Of a DNA stretch of 48,631 bases, positions 36,265-45,030 are shown piece after piece. The notes under the pieces are model-generated. The model worked only from the letters and a program-made list of their open reading frames with translations, did no database searches and was not told the origin of the DNA. The translations under genes were made by a program, and so were the position numbers. The stretch's first letter is position 1. Every line of letters starts with the position of its first letter. The stretch comes from an uncultured Gemmatimonadota bacterium (lineage in GTDB: Bacteria > Gemmatimonadota > Gemmatimonadetes > Gemmatimonadales > GWC2-71-9). The stretch is taken from NCBI GenBank assembly GCA_946479805.1, contig CAMLHP010000001.1, positions 1 to 48,631 of the forward strand, read 5' to 3'.

Positions 36265-39081
36265 TCAGCCGTCGAGCGCCTCCCGCACCTTCCTGGCCAG
36301 TTCCTCAGGGCCGAACGGCTTGGCCAGGAACGGGGTTCCCTCCGGCACTGGCGCCGCCTCCCCCCGCTCACCCGTGAATCCGGACATGACCAGCAGCTTG
36401 AGGCCGGGCATCCGCGACCGGAGTGTTGCAGCCAGCACCAGCCCCGATCCTCCCGGCATCACCACGTCGGTAAGCAGCAGGCCGATTCCCTTCGTCTCGG
36501 CCGCAAGCACTTCCGCTTCGGCCGGATTCCTGGCGACCACCACCGTGTAGCCGTACTGGAGCAGCACCCGTTCGGCCAGTCCGCGGATGGTTTCCTCGTC
36601 CTCCACCAGCAGTATGGTGTCGGAACCTCCGGCCGGACGCCCCGGCATGGTGGCAGTCGCCTCCGGCTCCTCGGGCTCTGGCACTGCGGGCAGGTACACG
36701 TCGAAGCGCGCTCCTTCACCCGGCCTGCTGTCTACCAGTATGGCTCCCTGATGCTGCCGCACGATGCCATACACCGTCGAAAGACCCAGGCCCGTGCCCT
36801 TGCCTGCCTCCTTGGTGGTATAGAAAGGCTCGAAGGCGCGTTCCAGCGTGATGCCGTCCATGCCCTGGCCGCTGTCTGCCACGTGTATCACCACGTAGTC
36901 ACCTGCTGACAGGTCAGCATGTGATGCAGCCACGGACGCGTCTACCCGGGCGTTGCGGGTGGCAATCGTGAGTATTCCGCCGTCGGGCATCGCGTCGCGG
37001 GCGTTGACGGCCAGGTTAACCAGCACCTGCTCCAGCTGGCCGCGGTCCACCCGTACGTGCTGAAGCTCCGGGTCGAGCTGCATGACAACGGCGACGTCGC
37101 TGCCCAGCAGCCGTTCCAGCATCGCACCGACAGCACTGATCACCGCATTGGCATCGAGAACCCGGGGTTCCAGCAGCTGCCGCCGCCCGAATGCGAGGAG
37201 CTGGCGCGTGAGCGTCGCGGCCCTGAGCGCGGCGGACTTGATCTCTCGCACGTCGTCCACCGCCGGGTCCGCTGGCTGCAGCTGGTCATTGACCAGATCG
37301 GCAAAGCTGAGGATCGACGTGAGGAGGTTGTTGAAGTCGTGGGCGACACCACCGGCAAGGCGGCCGATCGCTTCCATCTTCTGTGCCTGAAGCAGCTGCT
37401 CCTCGCTCTGGCGCAGCGCGTCCTCTGCCCGGCGGCGATCGGTTATGTCCCGGATGAACGCACTGAACTGCAGATGGCCATCGAGCTGCGCGTGTGACAC
37501 GACGAGTTCGACCGGGAACTCGGACCCGTTCTTGTGCCGGCCGACAAGCTCCAGTGGCCACTGCACCTGGGACATGCCGGTGGACGCCAGGTTGTGATAA
37601 GCCCTGGCGTGGGCCTCGTAGAAGCGCTCGGGAATGACGGTCTCGGCGAGCGAGCACCCCACCGCTTCCTCGCGAGTCCACCCGAAGATCGCCTCGGCCC
37701 GGCCATCCCAGCCGGTGATAATTCCCCGCTCATCGGCGCTCACGATGGCATCCACCGCGCTCTCCACCAGCAGCTGCATGCGGCGGGTGCTGTCCTCCGC
37801 CTGGCGCTCGGCGCGCCGCAACCCGCTGACGTCCTCGTACACGCCAATCACGCCGATGATCTGTCCCTCGGAGTCGTGAAGTGGCGACGCTGTCAGCTCC
37901 AGTGAAAGCCGGTGGCCGTCCCGGTGCATCCGCTCCAGCGGCTCGCGGGTGATCCTGAGCCCCTGTGCCACAATTCCACGCAGCTGAGCCGCTTCGTCGG
38001 CGGACTCCGGCGGAATGATCCTGAGCTGGCGGCCGAGCGCCTCCGCCGCGGTCCAGCCGAACAGCTCGGCGGCGGCACGGTTCCAGGTAGTGACGGCCCC
38101 CTGGGGATCCAGCGCAACTATGGCGAAGGGAGACCCGTCGATGACGGTCTGGCGTGAGCGGGCCTCCGCCCTCACTTCGCGCAGCGCCGACTGCCGCTCG
38201 TCCATCGCCGCGCCCAGCAGCACCGCGAGCACGACCGCGAAGCCTGCCACTACCTGGAGATTGAAGGCGGACTCCATCGCGGTCGTTCCCAGCAGCGGCC
38301 CCAGCCCGGATCTGGTGGCCACGGCGGCGATGATCACGAGGACTGCTCCCGCCAGCGTGCCGCCCCGCAGCCCGAACCGGATAGATGCCCATACAAGCGT
38401 GCTGTAGGCCATCGCGGCCGGAAGCAGATCCCGCGCGAAGGCAAGTGTTGACAGCGTCATCACCGCCACGGCCAGCACCAGCGCCTCGAGCCCGCGTTGC
38501 CACGAACCGAACCCCGGCTGGCGCCCCCCTGCCCAGGCCAGCAGCAGGGGCGCCGCCAGCAGGGTGCCGAAGACATCTCCCGACCACCACATAACCCACG
38601 CCAGCGGCGCGGCCGCGCCGGCCAGGCTGCCACCGGTCACCAGCGCACTCACCCCGATCGTCGCCGAGATTATCGGCGCCAGCGCGGCGGCCGCCAGGAG
38701 GCGGAGCGCGTCGTCCAGCCGGGTGAGTGGACGCACCTGGCCGGCCAGGGAGCGGCAGAGCCAGGCGCCGGCCAGGGCCTCGAGCGTGTTGCCGGCTGCG
38801 ACGATTGCGGAGGCGCCGCCGCCCACCGCAGGCAAGTTGGTCACGAACGAAGCCACCAGCACAGCAGGCCAGAGCCGCCGCCCACCCAGAATGAGCGCCG
38901 CCATCGCGACGCCTGTAGGCGGCCATAGCGGCGAGATTATCGGATGGACCGTTGCCAGGCCCTGGCCCAGCCGGGCCAGGAGGTAGTACGCCACCACCAG
39001 CAGGGCCAGCCGCAGCAGGTACTGCGGGGTCGAATCCGCGGATTGCATCCGGCGGGTAGCAATGCCCAGCGCTTCCGTCAT
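36265..39081 (-). CDS. Hybrid sensor histidine kinase: MASE1-PAS-PAS-HisKA-HATPase-REC
   Basis: 938 residues from ATG 39081. Residues about 22-290 form a MASE1 membrane sensor with eight or so helices (ISPLWPPTGVAMAALILGGRRLWP). Two PAS domains start near 309 (SPFAIVALDPQGAVTTWNRA) and 430 (AVDAIVSADERGIITGW). The dimerisation domain has the phospho-His in GGVAHDFNNLLTSIL (about 570). The ATPase domain shows VNLAVNARDAMPDGG, DSGQGMD and GTGLGLSTVYGIV. A C-terminal receiver (about 820-935) has DEE, phospho-Asp in LLLTDVVMPGG and a K in FLAKPFG. Output is presumably through a separate protein, as no DNA-binding domain is present. A palindrome overlaps its predicted promoter. Confidence 0.92.
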   Translation of the reverse strand: MTEALGIATRRMQSADSTPQYLLRLALLVVAYYLLARLGQGLATVHPIISPLWPPTGVAMAALILGGRRLWPAVLVASFVTNLPAVGGGASAIVAAGNTLEALAGAWLCRSLAGQVRPLTRLDDALRLLAAAALAPIISATIGVSALVTGGSLAGAAAPLAWVMWWSGDVFGTLLAAPLLLAWAGGRQPGFGSWQRGLEALVLAVAVMTLSTLAFARDLLPAAMAYSTLVWASIRFGLRGGTLAGAVLVIIAAVATRSGLGPLLGTTAMESAFNLQVVAGFAVVLAVLLGAAMDERQSALREVRAEARSRQTVIDGSPFAIVALDPQGAVTTWNRAAAELFGWTAAEALGRQLRIIPPESADEAAQLRGIVAQGLRITREPLERMHRDGHRLSLELTASPLHDSEGQIIGVIGVYEDVSGLRRAERQAEDSTRRMQLLVESAVDAIVSADERGIITGWDGRAEAIFGWTREEAVGCSLAETVIPERFYEAHARAYHNLASTGMSQVQWPLELVGRHKNGSEFPVELVVSHAQLDGHLQFSAFIRDITDRRRAEDALRQSEEQLLQAQKMEAIGRLAGGVAHDFNNLLTSILSFADLVNDQLQPADPAVDDVREIKSAALRAATLTRQLLAFGRRQLLEPRVLDANAVISAVGAMLERLLGSDVAVVMQLDPELQHVRVDRGQLEQVLVNLAVNARDAMPDGGILTIATRNARVDASVAASHADLSAGDYVVIHVADSGQGMDGITLERAFEPFYTTKEAGKGTGLGLSTVYGIVRQHQGAILVDSRPGEGARFDVYLPAVPEPEEPEATATMPGRPAGGSDTILLVEDEETIRGLAERVLLQYGYTVVVARNPAEAEVLAAETKGIGLLLTDVVMPGGSGLVLAATLRSRMPGLKLLVMSGFTGERGEAAPVPEGTPFLAKPFGPEELARKVREALDG

Positions 39082-39087
39082 GTGCCA

Positions 39088-39115
39088 ACGATAGCCTGTG
39101 AAGCTCACTTCACAA
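39088..39115 (-). promoter_or_regulatory. Promoter for a leaderless kinase transcript with overlapping palindromic operator
   Basis: On the minus strand TTGTGA (39115-39110), 16-nt spacer and TATCGT (39093-39088) end 6 nt before ATG 39081. The palindrome TGTGAAG-CTCA-CTTCACA (39097-39114) lies in the spacer and touches the -35. It sits between this gene and the divergent metal-ATPase operon, so a regulator here could control both. Confidence 0.45.
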
Positions 39116-39184
39116 TTGGTTGCCGCCCGGTTCATTGCCGGCGGGCTATCTTGGCGTTGAGCCGCTCATCTCCCGGGAGGGCCT

Positions 39185-40945
39185 TTGGAGTTTTTCACGA
39201 ACGGTGCGGGCCAGTGGATCCTGATGGCGCTGCTGGTGCTCACCGGCGCGCCGCTGGTGTGGCGCACCGTGATCGGGATGTTCCGGGGCGACTTCGCGGC
39301 CGATGTGGTGGCGTCGCTGGCCATCATCGCTGCCGTGGCGCTGGGCCAGCCCATCCCCGGGCTGGTGGTGGTCCTGATGCAGCGAGGCGGAGAGCTGCTC
39401 GAGCGTCGCGCCGCCGGGAGGGCGTCCCGCGCCGTTGAAATGCTGGAGCAGTCAGCACCGCGCACTGCCCATCGGCTCGGCCCCGATGGCGGCGCAGACG
39501 TGAATGTGGATGACCTGCTGCTGGGCGACAGGGTGGTGGTGCGCCCCGGCGAGCTGGTGCCCGCCGACGGCGAGGTGACGGCCGGCAGCTCGCACCTCGA
39601 TACCGCCAGCCTCACTGGCGAGCCGGTGCCTGCACGGGTCGTACCCGGCGATCATGTCGCCAGCGGCAGCATCAACCAGGAATCTCCGCTCACCATTCGC
39701 ATCACCGCGCTGGCGTCTGAAAGCCAGTACGCGCGCATAGTTGCGCTGGTCCGGTCGGCCGAAGCGAGCAAGGCCCCTATCCAGCGCCTGGCCGATCGTG
39801 CCGCGGTCTGGTTCACCCCACTCACCCTGCTCGTGGCCGCTGCAGCATGGTTCCTGTCGGGTGACGCGCTGAGGGTGCTGAGTGTTCTGGTCGTCGCAAC
39901 ACCCTGTCCCCTGATCCTGGCGACGCCGGTCGCCGTCATCGGTGGCCTCAACCGGGCCGCGCGCCACGGAATCCTCTTCCGCGACGGCGGCGCGGTGGAA
40001 CGCATCGGCGACGTGGATGCAGTCATCCTCGACAAGACCGGTACCCTGACCATCGGCATGCCCACGCTTACAGCCGTGCAACCGATGGCCCTTCCCGAGG
40101 ATGAAGTGCTGTCCCTGGCCGCTGCGGTCGAACGCGGCTCAGGTCACCTGCTTGCCCGAACCGTGGTGAGCGCGTCCGACCAGCGAAACCTTCCGAGCCT
40201 CCCGGCCACCAACGTGCGCGAGACCGCGGGACGAGGCGTGAGGGGGACGGTGGACGGCCATGATGTCGCGGTGGGCTCGGTGGCCTACGTGCGGGGGGAG
40301 TTTCCCCAGCTGGCCACCATCCCGGATGACGGCGCGGGCGGGATGCAGTCGCTGGTCGTGGTGAATGGGGTGCCGGGAGGAGCACTTCTGTGGGACGACC
40401 AGCTTCGCCCCGGCGCCGCCGATGCCGTGGACGACTTGCGGCGCCTCGGGGTTGACCACGTGGCGCTGAGATCGGGCGACTCGGACAAGAACAGCCGCAG
40501 CATTGCCGCAAGGGTCGGGATCGCCGACGTCGCGGGCGAGCAGCGTCCCGAGGACAAGGCGCGGGAGGTCGCACGGCTGGAGTCGGAAGGCCACCGGGTG
40601 CTGATGGTGGGCGACGGCACCAACGACGCGCCGGCACTCGCGACCTCACGGGTCGGTGTCGCCCTGGCGGCGCAGGGAGCGGGGATCTCGGCGGAGGCCG
40701 CTGACGTCGTGCTGCTCCGCGATGACATCGCCTTGCTGCCGCTGGCGATCCGCATCGGGCGCCGCACGCTGCGGATCGCCAGGCAGAGCATTGGGGTCGG
40801 GCTGGGCCTGAGCGGCGCTGCCATGATCGCAGCGGCATTGGGCTATGTGCCGCCAGTGGCAGGTGCGCTTTATCAGGAAGCAATTGACGTGGCTGTGATC
40901 CTCAACGCCGTGCGTGCCTCGCGCGGCCCACGTGGAGGAGACTGA
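39185..40945 (+). CDS. Heavy-metal P1B-type ATPase lacking metal-binding N-domain and HP motif
   Basis: 586 residues from a TTG start at 39185, supported by GGGAGG 5 nt upstream. Core motifs: TGEP actuator loop (DTASLTGEPVP), TPCP transport site in the membrane (VVATPCPLILATP), phosphorylation DKTGTLTIG and hinge GDGTNDAPAL. No N-terminal metal-binding domain is present, and only two hydrophobic segments precede the actuator, so it has six membrane helices. The SEHPLA motif of most P1B pumps reads GSGHLLA, so the HP pair is missing. It exports a soft metal (TPC site), exact ion unknown. It heads an operon with the Usp and PNPOx-like genes (TGATG overlap). Confidence 0.9.
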   Translation: MEFFTNGAGQWILMALLVLTGAPLVWRTVIGMFRGDFAADVVASLAIIAAVALGQPIPGLVVVLMQRGGELLERRAAGRASRAVEMLEQSAPRTAHRLGPDGGADVNVDDLLLGDRVVVRPGELVPADGEVTAGSSHLDTASLTGEPVPARVVPGDHVASGSINQESPLTIRITALASESQYARIVALVRSAEASKAPIQRLADRAAVWFTPLTLLVAAAAWFLSGDALRVLSVLVVATPCPLILATPVAVIGGLNRAARHGILFRDGGAVERIGDVDAVILDKTGTLTIGMPTLTAVQPMALPEDEVLSLAAAVERGSGHLLARTVVSASDQRNLPSLPATNVRETAGRGVRGTVDGHDVAVGSVAYVRGEFPQLATIPDDGAGGMQSLVVVNGVPGGALLWDDQLRPGAADAVDDLRRLGVDHVALRSGDSDKNSRSIAARVGIADVAGEQRPEDKAREVARLESEGHRVLMVGDGTNDAPALATSRVGVALAAQGAGISAEAADVVLLRDDIALLPLAIRIGRRTLRIARQSIGVGLGLSGAAMIAAALGYVPPVAGALYQEAIDVAVILNAVRASRGPRGGD

Positions 40946-41877
40946 TGTTCAACACGATCCTGGTGCCACTGGACGGTTCAGGTCTCGCGGCCGGCGCGCT
41001 CGTGCCGGCGGCAGAGATCGCCCGGCTGGTGGGTGGACGCATCCACCTGGTGCGTGTGCCCGACCTGCCAGTGCACGCCATTCTCGATCAGGTGCCCGGC
41101 GACATCGCGCGCGAAGTTGAGGCCGAGCGGGCCGAAGCGGAGGCGTCACTGGAGGAAGCCTCTGGCCGGCTTCGCGCCGAGGGCCTGACGGTAACCACTT
41201 CATTGCAGGAAGGTCCGCCGGCCCATGGGATCGCGCGTGCGGTCGAGGAAACCGGCGCGGGACTGGTGGTGCTGACGTCGCATGGGCGCGGCGCGGTGGC
41301 GCGTGCGTGGCTGGGCAGCACCGCCGACCGGCTCATCCGGACGCTGGACGTGCCGGTCCTGCTGCTCCGCAAGGGTGAGTGGCAGAAGCCCAGGAGGATC
41401 CTCATAGGGCTCGATGGCTCGGAGCGGGCCGAAGAAATCCTCGCGCCAGCGCTGGGACTGGCCCGGGCCTGGAAGAGCGGCCTGCTGCTGGTGCATGTGG
41501 TGCCGGCACCCGGCCCCAGGTCCACCGGGGAAGCGGGAACCTGGCTCCAGCGGCAGAGCCTCGTCGCCCACCGCTACATTCATGCGATGGCGGTGAAGTA
41601 CCGGGCGCAGGGGCTTGACGTGCACAGCCAGGTTCCGGTTCGCTGGGATCCGGCGCAGGTGCTGCAGGAACTCGCCGGGACAGATGACGTGGATATGCTG
41701 GCGCTGTCCACCCGCGGCCTGGGAGGCATCGACCGGCTGCTCCTGGGCAGCGTGGCTGACAAGGTCATCCGGGGTTCCGGGCTTCCGACCTTGGTCCTTC
41801 GGCCGCGTGGCGAAGGCGAGTCTACCTCGCCGCTGTTCCGCGATGCTGCCACTCCACCCAAGGGAGACGACTCATGA
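40945..41877 (+). CDS. Tandem-domain universal stress protein
   Basis: 310 residues. Two UspA domains are present: residues 1-140, with ILVPLDGS at the start and SHGRGAVARAWLGSTADRLI as the nucleotide-binding loop, and residues 145-300, with ILIGLDGS and STRGLGGIDRLLLGSVADKVI. Both keep the G-x2-G-x9-G(S/T) pattern of ATP-binding Usp proteins. Coupled to the ATPase by the overlap TGATG and to the PNPOx-like gene by ATGA, so it is part of a metal or redox stress operon. Confidence 0.92.
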   Translation: MFNTILVPLDGSGLAAGALVPAAEIARLVGGRIHLVRVPDLPVHAILDQVPGDIAREVEAERAEAEASLEEASGRLRAEGLTVTTSLQEGPPAHGIARAVEETGAGLVVLTSHGRGAVARAWLGSTADRLIRTLDVPVLLLRKGEWQKPRRILIGLDGSERAEEILAPALGLARAWKSGLLLVHVVPAPGPRSTGEAGTWLQRQSLVAHRYIHAMAVKYRAQGLDVHSQVPVRWDPAQVLQELAGTDDVDMLALSTRGLGGIDRLLLGSVADKVIRGSGLPTLVLRPRGEGESTSPLFRDAATPPKGDDS

Positions 41878-42332
41878 AGGGGAAGCCGGTAATCCGCGAA
41901 CTGACCCGGGAGGAGTGCGACAATATTCTGGCGCGCCACAAGGTGGGGCGGCTCGCATTCGTCCATGGCGGACAGGTGGACATACAGCCCATCAGCTATG
42001 TGTTCCGGGGCGAGTGGCTCACTGGTCGCACCCAGCCCGGCACCAAGCTGATCATGTTGAAGCGCCACCCATACGTGGCGCTCGAAGTGGACGAAGCGAA
42101 AAGCCCCTACGAATGGTACAGCGTCGTGGTGAAGGGGACCGTGTACCTCGTGAGCACCGCCCGAAGCAAGGCGGCGGAGGCGGAACGGAGGGACGCGATC
42201 GCCGCCATCCGGGAACTGACTCCCGAAGCGTTCACTGAAGACGACCCCGCGCCATACCGTACGGTGCTGTTCCGGATCTTCGTCAGGGAAGTCAGCGGCA
42301 GGGCAGCGTCTAGCGCACCGCCGGCACGCTGA
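41874..42332 (+). CDS. Pyridoxamine 5'-phosphate oxidase-like flavin protein
   Basis: 152 residues with the split-barrel FMN-binding fold of the PNPOx/NimA group: GRLAFVHGGQVDIQPISYVF, then LTGRTQPGTKLIMLKRHPYVALEVDE, then WYSVVVKGTVYLV. Such proteins reduce or bind nitro-compounds or flavins, so the substrate is open. Third gene of the ATPase operon. Its last 23 nt overlap the end of the convergent dioxygenase gene, so the two transcripts are complementary at their 3' ends. Confidence 0.82.
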   Translation: MKGKPVIRELTREECDNILARHKVGRLAFVHGGQVDIQPISYVFRGEWLTGRTQPGTKLIMLKRHPYVALEVDEAKSPYEWYSVVVKGTVYLVSTARSKAAEAERRDAIAAIRELTPEAFTEDDPAPYRTVLFRIFVREVSGRAASSAPPAR

Positions 42333-43260
42333 CCTTAGGCAGCGCGGACTCGATCGAGGACCGCTGGGGCTCGAGCCAGGGCGGGAGTACCAGCGTGTCA
42401 CCCAGCGCATCCATCGGCTCATCCACGCCGAACCCGGGCCCGTCAGTCGCGATCTCGAACAGAGCTCCGCCTGGCTCCTTGAAGTAGACCGACCTGAACC
42501 AGAACCGGTCTATCACCGGAGTGGGGTTCCGGCCAAAGCTGGCGATGTCGCCCCGCACCTCCTCCTCTGCTTCATCGTCAGGCACCCTGAACGCCACGTG
42601 GTGGATGCTCCCAACGCCCCACGTGCCCCTGGGCGCTTCCCGATCCTCCTTCACGTCCAGCCATTTTCCCGAACCGCCACCGCCGACAGCGAATCGATGC
42701 CAGCCATCCTCTTCGGCGTGCCGGGCGTAGCCCATCGCCCCCATGACGAACTGGGTCGTCGCGGTGAGGTCACGGGTAACGAGCTGGGTCACGTGCAGCC
42801 CCCGCACCTGCTCTTCGGACGGCACCGGACTCTCGGCCCATGGCGTGGAATCGCGCGGGTCGTCGGTGGCCACCAGCGCCACGGCGAGGCCATGCGGGTC
42901 CTCGAACAGCAGGCATTCCTCGCCGAACCGCCGCTTCGGCTCGTTCACCTTGATCCCGGCCCCTGCCAGCCGGTCGCGCCAGAATTCCAGCGACCCGGCT
43001 GGCACCGCCAGTGCGACTTCAACCGAGATACCGGCGCCTCGCCTTCCCTTTGGCAGGTCGGGCCACGGGAAGAAGGTCAGGTCGGTGCCCGGGCTCCCTT
43101 CGGCGTCGGCGAAGAAGAAATGGTAGGTGCCCGGCGAGTCCTGGTTCACGCTCCGCTTCACCAGCCGCATGCCCATCACACCTACATAGAAATCGAGATT
43201 CTCCTGCGGATCACCCGAAATCGCAGTGACGTGGTGCAACCCGGTCACTCCGGCCATCAT
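42310..43260 (-). CDS. VOC-superfamily ring-cleaving dioxygenase / glyoxalase family protein (MhqO-like)
   Basis: 316 residues starting at ATG 43260 (or ATG 43257). Two vicinal-oxygen-chelate modules are present, beginning LHHVTAISGDPQENLDFYV and HVTQLVTRDLTATTQFV. Likely metal ligands are the His of GLHHVT and of SIHHVAF, and the Glu in FEIATDGPGF. Members resemble MhqO/LinE hydroquinone dioxygenases, iron(II)-dependent enzymes for quinols. Stand-alone gene. The 3' end overlaps the PNPOx gene tail by 23 nt. Confidence 0.82.
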   Translation of the reverse strand: MMAGVTGLHHVTAISGDPQENLDFYVGVMGMRLVKRSVNQDSPGTYHFFFADAEGSPGTDLTFFPWPDLPKGRRGAGISVEVALAVPAGSLEFWRDRLAGAGIKVNEPKRRFGEECLLFEDPHGLAVALVATDDPRDSTPWAESPVPSEEQVRGLHVTQLVTRDLTATTQFVMGAMGYARHAEEDGWHRFAVGGGGSGKWLDVKEDREAPRGTWGVGSIHHVAFRVPDDEAEEEVRGDIASFGRNPTPVIDRFWFRSVYFKEPGGALFEIATDGPGFGVDEPMDALGDTLVLPPWLEPQRSSIESALPKVSVPAVR

Positions 43261-43330
43261 GCCCTCACTTGAATTGCCCTGACGAAATATACCCATCCAC
43301 CAGGGGCGATGACGGTGCCGGACGTCCCCC

Positions 43331-44386
43331 CTATTTCACGATGAGTGCCGTCACCATCCCGAACATCCCATGCGCCGATTCGGCGTGCGGCAGGATGTGG
43401 CAATGGAAGGCCCAGGTGCCAGGGTTGGTGGCCCGCACCAGCACATCCCAGCGCTCACCCGGGGCCACGTTGAGCGTGTCGCATTTCCACGGCATCGGCT
43501 GGGCCCAGCCGTCCTTGGCGATCACGGTCATGTGCATGCCGTGCAGGTGCATCGGGTGAATCATCATCCCTTCGTTCATGAAGCGTATGCGGACCGTCTG
43601 CCCCCGCTCGCACACGATCGGCTCGGTGGCCGGAAAATCCTTGCCGTTCAGGGTGTAGCCGTGGGCGCCATCGTTGAGGATCATGGTGTAGTCCACGTCC
43701 ACCCGTGGCTCGCTGGCGCGATCCTTCGGCTCCACCAGAAATGCCCCCAGCAGGCCATTGCCCACCTGGATCGCCGCGTTGTGGTGGGAGTGGTACATGT
43801 GCGAGCCGGCGTTGGGCACCGTGAACTCGTAGGTATATGAGGTGCCCGGCTTGACCGGCGGCTGGGTGATGTAAGGAACGCCGTCCTGGTCATTGGGCAC
43901 TTCCAGGCCATGGAAGTGGATGCTGGTGGACTCCTCGAGCTGGTTATGCAGGATCACCCGCACCCGATCGCCTTCGCGCACCCGGATCTGGGGCCCCGGC
44001 ACCTGCCCGTTGTATCCCCACGCCGTCACCTGCTTGCCTGGCTTGGTCTCCCAGTCGAACACGCTGGCCGTCAGCTCGAAGACCTTGACCCCGCCCACCA
44101 CCGTCGGCGCAAGCGGCTGGTTGCCCATCCGCTCGGTCTTCGCCGGGAACGCCTTGATACCCGCTTCGTGGTGCGCATCTATCTCGGCGGCCCGTTCCTG
44201 GATCGATTTCGGCTTCGCAGGCGTCGCCGGGGGAGCGGCGGCCACCGGCTTCGATGCCGCTGCTGCGGTGTCGTCAGTGCAGGAAGAGAGTGCCGAGACG
44301 GCTGCGGGGAGTGCCACGGCCGCGAGCGTGCCGGTGCGAAGGAACGAGCGGCGGTTCGGCGACTGTGGAATGGACTGGTCGGACAC
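43331..44386 (-). CDS. Two-domain multicopper oxidase with Tat signal
   Basis: 351 residues from GTG 44386 (GGAG 6 nt upstream). The twin-arginine signal is RRSFLRTG, and SSCTDD after it could be a lipid-attachment site. All four copper motifs of multicopper oxidases are present in two cupredoxin domains: HFHG, YHSHH, HPMHLHG and HCHILPHAESAHGM. The type 1 copper (C, H, M) is in the second domain. This is a small-laccase layout, in which the trinuclear site forms between subunits of a trimer. Not a copper nitrite reductase, because domain 1 lacks the Cys ligand. It oxidises phenols, Cu(I) or similar in the periplasm. Divergent from the TIGR02265-like gene and 650 bp from nosY. Confidence 0.88.
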   Translation of the reverse strand: MSDQSIPQSPNRRSFLRTGTLAAVALPAAVSALSSCTDDTAAAASKPVAAAPPATPAKPKSIQERAAEIDAHHEAGIKAFPAKTERMGNQPLAPTVVGGVKVFELTASVFDWETKPGKQVTAWGYNGQVPGPQIRVREGDRVRVILHNQLEESTSIHFHGLEVPNDQDGVPYITQPPVKPGTSYTYEFTVPNAGSHMYHSHHNAAIQVGNGLLGAFLVEPKDRASEPRVDVDYTMILNDGAHGYTLNGKDFPATEPIVCERGQTVRIRFMNEGMMIHPMHLHGMHMTVIAKDGWAQPMPWKCDTLNVAPGERWDVLVRATNPGTWAFHCHILPHAESAHGMFGMVTALIVK

Positions 44387-44444
44387 GTGCTGCTCCGGGC
44401 AAGGGGATGTGCCCCCAAGCTAGATGCCGGCCGGAATTCATTGA

Positions 44445-44474
44445 TTGAACTGGGCATGAAGATTCGCTTATATA
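44445..44474 (+). promoter_or_regulatory. Promoter for a leaderless transcript
   Basis: TTGAAC (44445-44450), 18-nt spacer and TATATA (44469-44474), only 4 nt before ATG 44479. No Shine-Dalgarno is present. Transcription would start on or next to the ATG. Confidence 0.5.
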
Positions 44475-44478
44475 CGCC

Positions 44479-45030
44479 ATGCAGCAGATCAAGGGAGCGG
44501 TACTCAAGTCACGCCTCGGCTACGTCGAGGAACATTTCGGCAAGGACGCCGTCGCGCGGGTGCTGGCGGCATTGCCGCCAGGTGACCAGCGTTCGCTGAA
44601 GCTGGTCTTCACCTCCAACTGGTATCCGTTTGCGGTGGGAAAGCGGCTGGACGACGCAATCGTGCAGGTGCTGGGTGGCGGCAGGACGGAGGTGTTCGAG
44701 AAGCTGGGCGAGGCGTCAGCAGTCAAGAACCTGGGATCACTCCACGCTGGCTACGTGACCAGGGGAAATGCCCACGAGTTTCTCGCCAAGGCGCCGCAGA
44801 TCTACGCGGCGTACTACGAAACCGGCCGCCGGGAATACCAGCACACCGGCGAGCGCTCAGCCACGCTCACCACGTTTGACGCCGAGACCTTCAGTGCGCC
44901 CGATTGCCTTACGGTGGTGGGGTGGTACAGGAAGGCGCTGGAGATGTGCGGCGTACCGGGCGCGAAAGTAGTGGAAGCCGAATGCCGCGCAAATGGCGGC
45001 GCGGTCTGCCGCTACGAGATCAGCTGGTAA
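44479..45030 (+). CDS. TIGR02265/DUF2378-like (V4R-type) sensor-domain protein
   Basis: 183 residues. The sequence pattern matches the myxobacterial paralogous family TIGR02265: KGAVLKSRLGYVEEHFGKDA, NWYPFAVGKRLDDAIV, YETGRREYQHTGERSATLT, then VVGWYRKALEMCGVPGAKV and a Cys-rich end (ECRANGGAVCRYEISW). The last part resembles V4R (vinyl-4-reductase) ligand domains. The family is thought to sense small ligands or gases, which is from resemblance only. Position between the multicopper oxidase and nosY makes it a candidate nitrogen-oxide or redox sensor. It is convergent with nosY and ends where the CGTGAGG array begins. Confidence 0.7.
   Translation: MQQIKGAVLKSRLGYVEEHFGKDAVARVLAALPPGDQRSLKLVFTSNWYPFAVGKRLDDAIVQVLGGGRTEVFEKLGEASAVKNLGSLHAGYVTRGNAHEFLAKAPQIYAAYYETGRREYQHTGERSATLTTFDAETFSAPDCLTVVGWYRKALEMCGVPGAKVVEAECRANGGAVCRYEISW

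Noticed and set aside
43331..44386. Copper nitrite reductase (NirK), suggested by closeness to nos genes
   Set aside because: Domain 1 has YHSHH with no Cys ligand, and the HCH motif and type 1 copper are in domain 2, which is the laccase layout.
44441..44460. FNR-type box upstream of the TIGR02265-like gene
   Set aside because: TTGAT is present, but the ATCAA half does not follow at four nt.
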